Source: JANLTP01 sp031363055 (GTDB lineage: Bacteria; Pseudomonadota; Gammaproteobacteria; Burkholderiales; Burkholderiaceae_E). From it: a stretch of 36,705 nucleotides of DNA. The DNA lies in NCBI GenBank assembly GCA_031363055.1, contig JANLTP010000137.1, forward strand, positions 1-36,705, read 5' to 3'. Positions 22,843 to 31,826 of the stretch are shown here, in pieces (position 1 is the first letter of the stretch; every line of letters starts with the position of its first letter). A program made the translations under genes and the position numbers. The notes under the pieces were generated by a model that saw only the letters and a list, made by a program, of their open reading frames with translations, did no database searches and had not been told where the DNA came from.

Positions 22843-25272
22843 TTACGCCGGTACAGTCGCCTTGTCATGCTCCGTCAGGACCTTCGAGAGCCGGTTCCAG
22901 GTCTGCACCACGGTATCCGGATTCAACGAGATTGAATCGATACCCTGCGCCATCAGCCATTCGGCGAGATCCGGATAATCGGACGGCCCCTGCCCACAAA
23001 TACCGACATATTTATTGGCCTTGCGACACGACTGAATCGCACGTTGCAGCAAGGCACGGACCGCCAGATCGCGTTCATCAAAGCCTTCCGCCACCAAGCC
23101 GGAATCGCGATCGAGGCCGAGCGTAAGCTGCGTCAGGTCGTTCGAGCCAATTGAAAAGCCATCGAAGTACTCGAGAAACTGATCGGCCAGAATGGCGTTC
23201 GACGGCAGTTCGCACATCATGATGATGCGCAAGCCGTCCTGGCCGCGTCGCAGGCCGTTGCGGGCCAGCAATTCGATGACCGCCGCCGCCTCGCGCAAAG
23301 TTCTAACGAAAGGCACCATCAACTCGATGTTGGTCAGACCCATGTCGTTACGAACCCGTTTCATGGCTTCACACTCAAGCTCGAAACACTCCCGAAAACT
23401 CGGCGCAATGTAGCGCGAGGCGCCGCGAAACCCGAGCATCGGATTTTCTTCCTCGGGCTCGTACCGCGCGCCGCCGATCAGTTTCCGATATTCGTTCGAC
23501 TTGAAATCGGACAGTCGTACGATGACCTTCTTGGGGAAGAAGGCGGCCGCGATGGTTGCCATGCCTTCGGCCAGTCGCTCGACATAAAACGCCTTCGGTG
23601 TGCTGTGGCCGCGTGCGACGCTTTCGACGGCCTTTTTCAGCTCGTGGTCGACATTCGGATAGTCGAGAATAGCCTTAGGATGAATACCAATATTGTTGTT
23701 GATGATGAATTCGAGCCGTGCCAGGCCGACGCCGTCGTTCGGCAGTTGTGAGAAGTCGAAAGCCAGTTGTGGATTGCCGACGTTCATCATGATCTTCACC
23801 GGAATATCCGGCATGCTGCCAGTTTCGAGCTCGGTGATTTCGGTTTCAAGCAAGCCATCGTAGATAAAGCCGGTATCGCCTTCCGAGCACGATACGGTCA
23901 CCAGCGCATCGGTTCGCAAGCGCTGCGTCGCATCGCCGCAACCGACCACCGCCGGGATACCCAGTTCGCGAGCGATGATGGCCGCGTGACAAGTGCGCCC
24001 GCCGCGGTTGGTCACGATCGCTGAAGCGCGCTTCATGACCGGTTCCCAATTCGGATCGGTCATGTCGGTGACCAGCACGTCGCCGGGCTGCACCAGATCC
24101 ATCTGGCTGGAATCGGCAATCACCCTGACCGGTCCGGCGCCAACCTTTTGACCAATCGCCCGGCCGGTCGCCAGAACCTCTGAGCTGCCCTTTAATTTGA
24201 AGCGCTGTTGCCGGGTCTCGGATTTTTGCGATTTGACGGTCTCGGGTCTGGCCTGAAGAATGTAGAGCTTGCCGTCGCGGCCATCCAGTCCCCATTCAAT
24301 ATCCATCGGCCGACCATAATGTTTCTCGATGATCACTGCATACTTGGACAGCTCGATGATGTCGGCATCGCTCAGCGAATAGCGGTTTCGCAAGTCGATC
24401 GGGGTATCAAGTGTTTGCACGGTACGGCCCACCGAAGTTGCCGGTCCGTCGTGGTCGGCATCGGCGAAGGTCATCTTGATGAGTTTGCTACCCATTTGCC
24501 GACGGATGATCGGGAACTTGCCCGCTGCCAGGATCGGTTTGTGCACATAGAACTCATCCGGATTGACGGCACCCTGCACCACCGTTTCGCCAAGCCCGTA
24601 GGAGCTCGTGATGAACACCACATCGCGAAAGCCGGATTCGGTATCGAGCGTGAACATGACGCCAGCGGCACCGAGGTCGCTGCGCACCATGCGCTGTACG
24701 CCAGCCGACAGCGCAACACTCGCATGCACAAAGCCCTTGTGTACCCGATAGGAAATCGCCCGATCGTTGTAGAGCGAGGCAAAAACATGTTTGATTCGAT
24801 CGAGCACCAAATCAATGCCCGAGACATTCAGGTAGGTTTCCTGCTGGCCGGCGAATGAAGCGTCGGGCAAATCCTCGGCGGTCGCCGAAGAACGCACTGC
24901 CACCGAAATTTCGGTGCCGGATTCGGCCAACATGCGGGCATACGACTCGCGTACCGACGCTTCGAGCGGCGCCGGCAACGGGCTTTCAATCATCCAGCGA
25001 CGGATTTCTGCACCGCATTCAGCCAGTGCACGAACGTCCTCAATATTCAGGCCTTCGAGTCGTTGCGCAATTCGCGCTGTCAAACCGTTGTTATCAAGAA
25101 ATTGTCGAAAAGCATGGGCCGTGGTCGCAAACCCGCCCGGTACCCTGACCCCGGTGGCAGTGAGTTGACTGATCATTTCCCCTAGCGAAGAGTTCTTGCC
25201 ACCGACCGAATCGACATCGGTCATGCGCAACTCTTCGAAAGGGACGACTAAGCGTCCATCGAGCAGGTTCAT
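22843..25272 (-). CDS. ppsA: Phosphoenolpyruvate synthase
   Basis: An 809-residue enzyme making PEP, AMP and phosphate from pyruvate and ATP, needed for gluconeogenesis. The N-terminal ATP-binding half begins with VGGKNSSLGEMI and includes SVAVRSSATAEDLPDASFAG. The central swivelling domain carries the phosphohistidine His429 in GGRTCHAAIIARELG. The C-terminal PEP/pyruvate TIM barrel contains GFRGASRYI, SIGSNDLTQLTLGLDRDSG and the active-site Cys in YVGICGQGPSD. The length matches PpsA rather than PPDK. AGGA precedes the ATG by 7 bp. It is divergent from its regulator ppsR, and the shared region contains an 11-bp tandem repeat. Confidence 0.98.
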   Translation of the reverse strand: MNLLDGRLVVPFEELRMTDVDSVGGKNSSLGEMISQLTATGVRVPGGFATTAHAFRQFLDNNGLTARIAQRLEGLNIEDVRALAECGAEIRRWMIESPLPAPLEASVRESYARMLAESGTEISVAVRSSATAEDLPDASFAGQQETYLNVSGIDLVLDRIKHVFASLYNDRAISYRVHKGFVHASVALSAGVQRMVRSDLGAAGVMFTLDTESGFRDVVFITSSYGLGETVVQGAVNPDEFYVHKPILAAGKFPIIRRQMGSKLIKMTFADADHDGPATSVGRTVQTLDTPIDLRNRYSLSDADIIELSKYAVIIEKHYGRPMDIEWGLDGRDGKLYILQARPETVKSQKSETRQQRFKLKGSSEVLATGRAIGQKVGAGPVRVIADSSQMDLVQPGDVLVTDMTDPNWEPVMKRASAIVTNRGGRTCHAAIIARELGIPAVVGCGDATQRLRTDALVTVSCSEGDTGFIYDGLLETEITELETGSMPDIPVKIMMNVGNPQLAFDFSQLPNDGVGLARLEFIINNNIGIHPKAILDYPNVDHELKKAVESVARGHSTPKAFYVERLAEGMATIAAAFFPKKVIVRLSDFKSNEYRKLIGGARYEPEEENPMLGFRGASRYIAPSFRECFELECEAMKRVRNDMGLTNIELMVPFVRTLREAAAVIELLARNGLRRGQDGLRIIMMCELPSNAILADQFLEYFDGFSIGSNDLTQLTLGLDRDSGLVAEGFDERDLAVRALLQRAIQSCRKANKYVGICGQGPSDYPDLAEWLMAQGIDSISLNPDTVVQTWNRLSKVLTEHDKATVPA

Positions 25273-25498
25273 CGGAGTGTCCTATCATGATTAAAATTCT
25301 CAGGTTAGGCGAATTTTACTTCCTGACCGAAAGGCATTAGGTTGAAAATGTCACCACCGGCCAAATTTGTCGTCTGTTATCGGTCCGTTATCGGTCTGTT
25401 ATCGGTCTGTTATCGGCCTGAAAGATAGACCACGACGAGCAAATCGCGGGTTTACCGTTCGCAATATCAGTGAATATTCCCCTAAAAGCAGATAACCC
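25273..25498. promoter_or_regulatory. ppsA/ppsR divergent regulatory region
   Basis: 226 bp between divergent starts. For ppsR, TTTACC, a 16-bp spacer and AATATT in the last 50 bp is a plausible promoter, although the ppsR ribosome binding site is weak. For ppsA no clear hexamer pair is seen. The middle carries four direct 11-bp repeats listed separately. Confidence 0.4.
25373..25416. repeat. Four 11-bp direct repeats between ppsA and ppsR
   Basis: The unit TCTGTTATCGG occurs at 25373-25383, 25395-25405 and 25406-25416, with TCCGTTATCGG at 25384-25394. The period is about one helical turn, so the repeats face the same side of the DNA. Confidence 0.9.
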
Positions 25499-26341
25499 AT
25501 GCCGATCAGCCAATTTATCTCGAGCCCGGAGGGCGCCAATCGAACCGTCTTTTATGTGTCTGACGGCACTGGCATTACCGCTGAAACCTTTGGCCACTCG
25601 CTGCTGACACAATTTGAGACAGTCAAGTTGCGCGAGGTACGACTGCCGTTTGTGAATTCGCTCGAAAAGGCGCGCGAGGCGGTTTACCGGATTGACCGGC
25701 AGGGTCGTCAGGACGGCATGCGACCGATCGTGTTCAGCACCCTGGTCAACACTGAAATCAATTCGGTCATGCGCCAAGCCAATGCCATGTTCATGGACTT
25801 GTTCGCCTCGTTTCTCGAACCGCTCGAAAAGGAGTTGCAGTCGCAGTCGACGCACGCGGTCGGTCTCTCGCACACGGCGACTGACAACGCACAATACGGC
25901 CGCCGGATTTCAGCGATCAATTTTGCGCTCGCGCATGATGACGGGCAGGCAAACACCGATCTGGCGATTGCCGAGGTTATTCTGGTCGGTGTCTCGCGCA
26001 GCGGCAAGACGCCGACCACTTTGTATCTGGCTATGCAACACGGGATTCGCGCAGCCAACTACCCGCTCATTCCCGAGGACTTTGAGCGCGGCCGCATGCC
26101 CGAGGTCTTGTATCGGTTCAAAACAAAACTGTTCGGCTTGACGATCTCACCCGAACGTTTGGCGGAGGTTCGCAACGAGCGCCGGCCAGGCAGTCGTTAT
26201 GCGTCGTTCGAGAACTGCCGCTATGAAGTGGCCGAGGCCGAGCGCATGATGAAACGGGAAGGTATCAAATGGTTATCGTCGACCACCAAATCGATTGAAG
26301 AAATTGCCACGACGATCCTGCAGGATATCGATCAGGGTTGA
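25499..26341 (+). CDS. ppsR: PEP synthetase regulatory protein (kinase/pyrophosphorylase)
   Basis: A 280-residue DUF299-family enzyme. In known cases it inactivates PEP synthase by ADP-dependent phosphorylation of a threonine next to the catalytic His and reactivates it by phosphate-dependent dephosphorylation. The N terminus RTVFYVSDGTGITAETFGHS and the P-loop GVSRSGKT (164-171) followed by PTTLYLAMQHGI are hallmarks. The C terminus has ASFENCRYEVAEAERMM and STTKSIEEIATTI. It is divergent from ppsA, whose product has the expected target site (Thr in GGRTCH), so the pair is self-consistent. Its 3' end converges on the RNA methyltransferase with 16 bp between. Confidence 0.96.
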   Translation: MPISQFISSPEGANRTVFYVSDGTGITAETFGHSLLTQFETVKLREVRLPFVNSLEKAREAVYRIDRQGRQDGMRPIVFSTLVNTEINSVMRQANAMFMDLFASFLEPLEKELQSQSTHAVGLSHTATDNAQYGRRISAINFALAHDDGQANTDLAIAEVILVGVSRSGKTPTTLYLAMQHGIRAANYPLIPEDFERGRMPEVLYRFKTKLFGLTISPERLAEVRNERRPGSRYASFENCRYEVAEAERMMKREGIKWLSSTTKSIEEIATTILQDIDQG

Positions 26342-26357
26342 ATAAAGGGTGCTGCGC

Positions 26358-27146
26358 CTACACCTTCAGATGCTGTTGACGACGTTGCTCAAACAGGCAG
26401 ATGGCCGCCGCACTGGCGACGTTCAAGGATTCCACAGCGGCCTGCATCGGAATCGTCACCCAGTGCTCCACCGTTGCCCGAATCGCCGGATCCAGCCCCG
26501 CGCCTTCATTGCCGAACAGCCAGATGCAAGGCTCGCGAAGATCGGTTTGCCAAAGGCTGTCGGGGGTACCGGCTGCGGTCGCCAGGCTCCGCAGCCGCAA
26601 GCGGCTACGCAGCACTGACCACTCGACGCCTTCATAAATATCGACCAGGAAATGGGCGCCCATCGCCGAGCGCAACACCTTGGGCGACCAACAGAAGGCG
26701 GATCCGGCGCTGGTGAACAGATTGCGAATTCCAGCGGCCGCGCAACAGCGCAGTATCGCGCCGACATTACCCGGGTCTTGAACCCGATCCAGATAGACGC
26801 TGGCGCTCGCCACGAATTCAGGTAACTCGATCCTCGGCGTTTCAATGACATAGGCGATAGCCGGACCGTGCTCAACCTGACTGAGTTCACGGAACAATGC
26901 AGGACTCAACAACATCGCATCGGCGTTGCTGGCTTGCCAGAGGCTCGCGACTTCCGGATGCTCGAGACTCGCCTGGGTCGCGTACACTTGAATCGGCATA
27001 CTGCCGCGCTCGAGAAAGCTTCGGCACAGGTGAATACCTTCAATGAAGGTCTGCGCTCGCTTGCGTCGTTCGCGCGACGACTGCACGAGCTCCAGCGCCG
27101 AGCGGAATCGCGGGTTGTCTTTCGACTGAATCAGGATCGGCGGCAT
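26358..27146 (-). CDS. TrmH/SpoU family RNA methyltransferase
   Basis: A 262-residue SPOUT enzyme that would 2'-O-methylate rRNA or tRNA. An N-terminal substrate-binding region (SKDNPRFRSALELVQSSRER, then FIEGIHLCRSFLERG) precedes the trefoil-knot domain. The three motifs are visible: DRVQDPGNVGAILRCCAAAG, WLFGNEGAGLDP, and IPMQAAVESLNVASAAAICL. The arrangement after rnhB in the lpx operon is common in betaproteobacteria. Whether the target is 23S rRNA is not determinable here. The start lies in one copy of an imperfect 25-bp duplication. It is the last gene of the long minus-strand operon. Confidence 0.9.
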   Translation of the reverse strand: MPPILIQSKDNPRFRSALELVQSSRERRKRAQTFIEGIHLCRSFLERGSMPIQVYATQASLEHPEVASLWQASNADAMLLSPALFRELSQVEHGPAIAYVIETPRIELPEFVASASVYLDRVQDPGNVGAILRCCAAAGIRNLFTSAGSAFCWSPKVLRSAMGAHFLVDIYEGVEWSVLRSRLRLRSLATAAGTPDSLWQTDLREPCIWLFGNEGAGLDPAIRATVEHWVTIPMQAAVESLNVASAAAICLFEQRRQQHLKV

Positions 27147-27195
27147 TTCATCAAGTTCGTTGGCATTGCGTCAAGATCGGCGGCGTTTCAGCAAG
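27131..27195. repeat. Imperfect 25-bp direct repeat at the RNA methyltransferase start
   Basis: 27131-27155 and 27171-27195 match at about 22 of 25 positions with a 40-bp period. The first copy contains the methyltransferase ATG. The second lies in the gap to the rnhB stop and has ACG in place of the ATG. Confidence 0.7.
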
Positions 27196-27205
27196 ATCGC
27201 TAACA

Positions 27206-27778
27206 CTACTTTACAGCGAGGGCGTTGCGCACCGGCGCGTAGCTTCGTCGATGTTCGGCGCAAGGCCCGTGCAGGTTCAGCAGTCGCACATGTTCGGCCG
27301 TCGGATAGCCCTTGTGGGTCTCAAAGCGGTACTGTGGAAACCGCAGCGCCAGCGCTTGCATGACTTGATCGCGCTCGGTCTTTGCCAAAATCGACGCGGC
27401 CGAAATCGTTGGCTCGCTCTGATCGCCCTTGACGATGGTCTGCACTCGACAGCTCAGCGGCGGTGCGCGGTTGCCATCGACCAGCACCAGTTGTGGTGCC
27501 AGGCTCAAGCCAGCCACGGCGCGCGACATGGCCAGCAAGGTGGCTTGCAAGATATTGATTTCGTCAATTTCCTCTGCACTCGCTGAGGCGACTGACCAAG
27601 CACGGGCGTATTGACGAATCTGCGCGGCCAATCGAACTCTTTGGGGTGCACTCAACTGTTTGGAATCACGCAAGCCGATGATCGGGCGGCTGGCATCCAG
27701 CACCACTGCAGCCGCATAAACTGGCCCCGCCAGCGGGCCTCGTCCGGCTTCATCAACGCCGCAAACGATCAAACTCAA
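27206..27778 (-). CDS. rnhB: Ribonuclease HII
   Basis: A 190-residue enzyme removing ribonucleotides and RNA primers from RNA-DNA hybrids. The catalytic carboxylates are Asp9 and Glu10 in GVDEAGRGPLAGPV, Asp101 in LVLVDGNRAP, and Asp119 in IVKGDQSEPTISAASILAK. The THKGYPTAEHVRLL block near the C terminus is typical. The start is taken as the TTG at 27778: AGAGG lies 5-6 bp upstream and it overlaps the lpxB stop as TTGA. A longer TTG-started frame to 27829 only adds residues antisense-like to the family and lies within lpxB. Confidence 0.93.
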   Translation of the reverse strand: MSLIVCGVDEAGRGPLAGPVYAAAVVLDASRPIIGLRDSKQLSAPQRVRLAAQIRQYARAWSVASASAEEIDEINILQATLLAMSRAVAGLSLAPQLVLVDGNRAPPLSCRVQTIVKGDQSEPTISAASILAKTERDQVMQALALRFPQYRFETHKGYPTAEHVRLLNLHGPCAEHRRSYAPVRNALAVK

Positions 27779-28938
27779 GCTCGCCTCTCGCGTTCGCGGA
27801 TCAGCACCTCGGCAGCTCGTTGTGCGCAACCCAGACGCATACTGGCATGCAAGGTTTCAAAGCGCTCGGCCAGCCGTGCGCGCGCATTGGGATCGTTCAA
27901 CTGGTCGAGCAGCGCTTGCCCCAGCGCCTCGGGTTGCGCCTGGTCCTGCAGCAATTCCGGCACCACAAACTCGCCGCACAAAATATTCGGCAAGCCAACG
28001 TACGGCAGGTAACCGCGCTTGCGCATCAACCGGAACGACAGAGCACTCATCTTGTAAGCGATAACCATGGGTCGATGAAAAAATGCCGCCTCCAGCGTAG
28101 CGGTGCCGCTTGCAATGAGCGCGTTATCGCAAGCGCCGAGCGCCTCGTGTGCCCTGCCCTGAACGATGTGAATATGCTGGGCGGCTGCTTCCGGAAGTTG
28201 CGAGCGCAGTCCTTCGAGCACCTTGCCCAGCGCCGAGTTTGCAGCCGGCACCACGAACTGCAATGAGGCTTCTCGCTGCAGCAACCAGACAGCCGTCTGC
28301 AGAAAAGTCGCCGCCATGAAGCGCACTTCGTCCGGTCGCGAGCCGGGTAATAACGCGATCACGGGCCGATGCTCATCAAGGCCCAAACCGAGCCGCAGGT
28401 GGACGCGATCGCTATGCGGCGCGATCAGGTCGGCCAGCGGATGCCCGACATACGTCGCGGCAATTCCGGCGTCGCGGTAGAGTTCGGCCTCGAACGGAAA
28501 GACCAGCAACATATGGTCAACCGCCTGGCGTATCTTCTTAATGCGCTCACGTCGCCATGCCCAGATCGACGGACTGATGAAATGAACCACCCGTTGCCCG
28601 GCCGCGCGTAAGGCCAGTTCCAGATCGAGATTGAAGTCGGGCGCGTCCACCCCAATGAAGAGGTCGGGCCGCCATTCAAGCACGCGTCGGCGCAACCGGG
28701 AGCGCATCCACAGCAGTCGGGGCAAGGCCGGCAAGACTTCCAGATAACCACGAACCGACAAGGCATCGATGTGCCACCAGTTCTCGAAGCCCTGGGCGGC
28801 CATGGCGTCGCCGCCAATGCCGGCAGCCTTGCCGCCCGGATCGAAAAACGATCGTTCGGCCAAGCCTGCCAGCAAAGCCGAAGCCAGCAGATCACCGGAT
28901 TTTTCGCCGGCGACCATGGCGACCGAAGGGCCGGTCAT
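27775..28938 (-). CDS. lpxB: Lipid-A-disaccharide synthase
   Basis: A 387-residue GT19 glycosyltransferase joining UDP-2,3-diacylglucosamine and lipid X to make the lipid A disaccharide on the inner face of the cytoplasmic membrane. Clear blocks are VAGEKSGDLLASAL, FIGVDAPDFNLDLE, FISPSIWAWRRERIKKIRQ, YVGHPLADLI, LLPGSRPDEVRF and ASGTATLEAAF. The length is normal. It starts 1 bp after the lpxA stop, and its stop overlaps the rnhB TTG. Confidence 0.97.
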   Translation of the reverse strand: MTGPSVAMVAGEKSGDLLASALLAGLAERSFFDPGGKAAGIGGDAMAAQGFENWWHIDALSVRGYLEVLPALPRLLWMRSRLRRRVLEWRPDLFIGVDAPDFNLDLELALRAAGQRVVHFISPSIWAWRRERIKKIRQAVDHMLLVFPFEAELYRDAGIAATYVGHPLADLIAPHSDRVHLRLGLGLDEHRPVIALLPGSRPDEVRFMAATFLQTAVWLLQREASLQFVVPAANSALGKVLEGLRSQLPEAAAQHIHIVQGRAHEALGACDNALIASGTATLEAAFFHRPMVIAYKMSALSFRLMRKRGYLPYVGLPNILCGEFVVPELLQDQAQPEALGQALLDQLNDPNARARLAERFETLHASMRLGCAQRAAEVLIRERERRA

Positions 28939-28939
28939 T

Positions 28940-29728
28940 TCAACGAACGATACCGCGCGTCACTCGCTCGAAGAATGCGGCCAGCAATTGCAGCGGCGAA
29001 TCGGCCGCGTTGGGCAGCGCCTGTAGCAAGGCGCCGATCTCGACCTTTGCCTGCTCAAATGTCAGGCTGTTCTTGTAGAGGATCTTGTAGCAGCGCCGCA
29101 ATTGGTTGATCTCATCATCGCTAAAGCCACGCCGGCGCAAACCCTCGGAATTGATGCCGTGCGCGCTAGCGGTATTGCCCGAGGCCATGACGAATGGTGG
29201 CAAGTCGTGCAGCAGTAAGGTGCTGGCACCGGTCATGGCGTGCGCACCGACCTTGCAGAACTGGTGAATCGCGGTCCAGCCACCGAGTATGACCCAGTCG
29301 TCAATTTCTACGTGGCCACCGAGCGTCGCATTATTGGCGAGAATCGTGTGGTCACCGACGACACAATCATGCGCCACATGCACATAGGCCATGATCCAGT
29401 TGTCGTTGCCGATTCGAGTGACCGCTTTGTCCTGTACGGTACCACGGTTCAAAGTCACGAACTCGCGGATCGTGTTGCCATTGCCAATCTCGAGCCGGGT
29501 CGGTTCGCCCGCGTATTTTTTGTCTTGCGGTGCGCCACCGATCGAGGCGTACGGGTAAATACGATTGTTTTGGCCGATTCGGGTCGGGCCCTCAAGGACC
29601 ACATGAGAATCGATCCGGCAATGGGCGCCAATGAATACGTCGGTCCCGATGACGCAATACGGACCAACCGTCACCGAGCTATCTAGTTGCGCCCGCGGAT
29701 CAATCAGCGCGGTGGAATGAATCAACAT
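28940..29728 (-). CDS. lpxA: UDP-N-acetylglucosamine O-acyltransferase
   Basis: A 262-residue left-handed beta-helix acyltransferase, the first enzyme of lipid A synthesis, using 3-hydroxyacyl-ACP. Hexapeptide repeats run through the first 190 residues. The general base is His120 in VHVAHDC, which corresponds to His125 of E. coli. Gly in GGWTAIHQF and the NSEGLRRRGFSDDEI segment opening the C-terminal helical domain fit LpxA. The length equals the E. coli enzyme. It lies 9 bp downstream of fabZ. Confidence 0.97.
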   Translation of the reverse strand: MLIHSTALIDPRAQLDSSVTVGPYCVIGTDVFIGAHCRIDSHVVLEGPTRIGQNNRIYPYASIGGAPQDKKYAGEPTRLEIGNGNTIREFVTLNRGTVQDKAVTRIGNDNWIMAYVHVAHDCVVGDHTILANNATLGGHVEIDDWVILGGWTAIHQFCKVGAHAMTGASTLLLHDLPPFVMASGNTASAHGINSEGLRRRGFSDDEINQLRRCYKILYKNSLTFEQAKVEIGALLQALPNAADSPLQLLAAFFERVTRGIVR

Positions 29729-29737
29729 TGAGCGCGG

Positions 29738-30220
29738 TCAGGTAGTAATGGTCGGACCACCGAAGCTCGGCACCGGTTCGATATCACGCAAGGTACACAT
29801 GAGTTCAGCTTCGGCAACCAACTCACCATCAACCAACGCCTTGCCGCTGAACTTCCAGATCGAGCGAACGGTTCTGATGATTTCAACTTCAAGTCGAATC
29901 TGATCGCCTGGCGACACCGGCCGTTTGAAGCGCGCCTGATCAATGCCGACGAAATAATAAACCGAGCGCTTATCCGACACTCGCCCCATGGTCTGGAACG
30001 ACAAAATACCGGCTGCTTGCGCCATCGCTTCAATGATCAAGACGCCTGGCATGACTGGTACGTGCGGGAAATGCCCGGTGAAAAACGGCTCGTTGATCGT
30101 CACATTCTTGATCGCGACGATCCGTTTGCCTTTCTCAAGCTCCAGCACCCGATCGACCAGCAGAAACGGAAATCGATGCGGCAAATGTTCGAGGATGGCG
30201 CGAATATCCAAGGCTGTCAT
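29738..30220 (-). CDS. fabZ: 3-hydroxyacyl-ACP dehydratase FabZ
   Basis: A 160-residue hot-dog-fold dehydratase of fatty-acid elongation. The catalytic His50 is in FFTGHFP and Glu64 in LIIEAMAQAAG. The start ALDIRAILEHLPHRFPFLLVDR is canonical, which fixes the ATG at 30220 (GGAAGAG upstream) over a longer in-frame extension read from lpxD. The start overlaps the lpxD stop as ATGA. FabZ consumes 3-hydroxyacyl-ACP that LpxA and LpxD also use, so co-expression balances phospholipid and lipid A synthesis. Confidence 0.97.
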   Translation of the reverse strand: MTALDIRAILEHLPHRFPFLLVDRVLELEKGKRIVAIKNVTINEPFFTGHFPHVPVMPGVLIIEAMAQAAGILSFQTMGRVSDKRSVYYFVGIDQARFKRPVSPGDQIRLEVEIIRTVRSIWKFSGKALVDGELVAEAELMCTLRDIEPVPSFGGPTITT

Positions 30221-31278
30221 GATTCTCTTCCGTGAGATTTTTCCAGAAAACGCAGGCGCTCGCGCAGACCCGGCAATTGCTTGAGCGTCGCCGCTGTTTT
30301 CTCCCACTGCGCGTTGTCTTGCAGCGGGTAAATACCGGTATAAAAACCCGGTTTGCGAATCGAACGGGTCACTAGACTCATGGCAGAAATAGTGACATCG
30401 TCACAGATCTCCAGATGCCCGAGGATGCCGGCGCCGCCACCAATTCGGCAGCGTGCGCCAATGACGGCGCTGCCGGCAATACCGACACAACCGGCGATCG
30501 CCGTATGCTCGCCAATGCGCACGTTATGCGCGATCTGAATCAGGTTATCGAGTTTGCAGCCATCGCCAATCACCGTCGGGTCCAGGGCGCCGCGATCAAC
30601 GGCGCAATTGGCACCGATCTCGACGTCATGGCCGATCAAGACCTGGCCAAGCTGTGGAATTTTGCTCCAGGTCACGCCGCTCGGCGCAAATCCAAACCCG
30701 TCGGAGCCAATCACGCATCCGCTGTGTACGATGGCGCGATCGCCAATCTCACAATCATGAGCAATGCTGACATTGGCAGCCAGCCGGCTGTGCGCACCGA
30801 TTCGGCTGCCAGCGCCAATGACGGTACCGGCGCCAATTCGGCAGTCATCGCCGATCACAGCCGATGCACCGATCACGACATTCGGGCCAATCGCAATGCG
30901 CTCGCCGAGCACAGCGCTGACGTCGACGGTTGCCGAACTCGCCATACCGGGGCCAGGGTCGAGGCGCTGGCGTTGTTCCGCCTCGATCCAGCGTGCCAGC
31001 GTCGAATAGGCGAAGTACGGATCGGTGACTTCGATCAGTGCCGCCTCGGCATTGACGCCCGAGGCCAGCGCAGCCGAACTCAACACCGCCGCTGCACGAC
31101 TACTCAGTGCTGCCGCCCGATTATTGGCAAAGGCCAGAAAACTGAGCTCGGTGGCACCCGCCGATTCGAGCGACGCCAGCGCGCCGAGGACCAGATGCGG
31201 CGAACCGCGGACGATACGACCGTCGATGCGCTGGCAGATTTCCAACAGGGAACTCGGACGGGGAAAACGGGCTGTCAT
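30217..31278 (-). CDS. lpxD: UDP-3-O-acylglucosamine N-acyltransferase
   Basis: A 353-residue enzyme adding the N-linked hydroxyacyl chain in the third step of lipid A synthesis. An N-terminal uridine-binding domain (about 1-105, with LSFLAFANNR and VTDPYFAYSTLARW) precedes a left-handed beta-helix with many hexapeptides (IGPNVVIGASAVIGDDCRIG). The catalytic His251 is in IQIAHNVRIG. A C-terminal helix (AATLKQLPGLRERLRFLEK) closes it. It is 35 bp downstream of skp. Confidence 0.97.
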   Translation of the reverse strand: MTARFPRPSSLLEICQRIDGRIVRGSPHLVLGALASLESAGATELSFLAFANNRAAALSSRAAAVLSSAALASGVNAEAALIEVTDPYFAYSTLARWIEAEQRQRLDPGPGMASSATVDVSAVLGERIAIGPNVVIGASAVIGDDCRIGAGTVIGAGSRIGAHSRLAANVSIAHDCEIGDRAIVHSGCVIGSDGFGFAPSGVTWSKIPQLGQVLIGHDVEIGANCAVDRGALDPTVIGDGCKLDNLIQIAHNVRIGEHTAIAGCVGIAGSAVIGARCRIGGGAGILGHLEICDDVTISAMSLVTRSIRKPGFYTGIYPLQDNAQWEKTAATLKQLPGLRERLRFLEKSHGRES

Positions 31279-31313
31279 AAATCGGACGCGAGGGCGATGC
31301 GATCGCTCGAGCG

Positions 31314-31826
31314 CTATTTGGCAGCGCCGGACAATGCCCGAATGACTTTGTCGGTGATGTCGATGCGCGGATTCACAAAGACCGCATCACCGATGATCAA
31401 ATCGTACTTTTCGGTTTCGGCAATCTGTTTGATGACCTTTTGAGCGCGCTCGACCACCAGGGCCAGTTCTTCATTGCGACGCTGATTCAAATCCTCGCGG
31501 AACTCGCGCTGCTTGCGCTGAAAATCCTTCTCGAGTTCGGCAAACTCGCGCTGCCGACGCACGCGCTCCGACTCTTGCATGACCGAGGCGTCGCGCTCAA
31601 GCCGTTCACCCAGAGCCTTCAGTCGCGCCGCCAGATCCTGCAGTTCCTTGTCGCGTTTGCTGAAGTCGGATTCAATTTTTTGCAACGCCGCTTTGGCCGG
31701 AATCGAATCACGCAAGATCCTTTCGGTATTGACATAACCGAGCTTGGTCACTTCCTGCGCCAGGGCGCTACTGCTCGCTGCCGCGCAGACCATGCTAACA
31801 ATGAATACCAGGGATCGTTTGTTCAT
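31314..31826 (-). CDS. skp: Periplasmic OmpH/Skp-family chaperone
   Basis: A 170-residue exported chaperone that holds unfolded outer-membrane proteins on their way to BamA. The signal peptide (KRSLVFIVSMVCAAASSSALA) precedes QEVTKLGYVNTERILRDSI, a typical mature start. A long charged coiled coil forms the tentacle (DLAARLKALGERLERDA, then RQREFAELEKDFQRKQREF), and the end returns to a beta strand, YDLIIGDAVFVNPRIDIT. ATG 31826 is chosen for the signal. A 16-residue upstream extension is not signal-like. It is 93 bp downstream of bamA. Confidence 0.94.
   Translation of the reverse strand: MNKRSLVFIVSMVCAAASSSALAQEVTKLGYVNTERILRDSIPAKAALQKIESDFSKRDKELQDLAARLKALGERLERDASVMQESERVRRQREFAELEKDFQRKQREFREDLNQRRNEELALVVERAQKVIKQIAETEKYDLIIGDAVFVNPRIDITDKVIRALSGAAK

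Noticed and set aside
25373..25416. CRISPR-like repeats
   Set aside because: The 11-bp units are directly adjacent with no spacers.
30415..31443. Plus-strand frame of 342 codons across lpxD and skp
   Set aside because: Complement of the hexapeptide repeats of lpxD, which explains its repetitive Asn/Ala composition.
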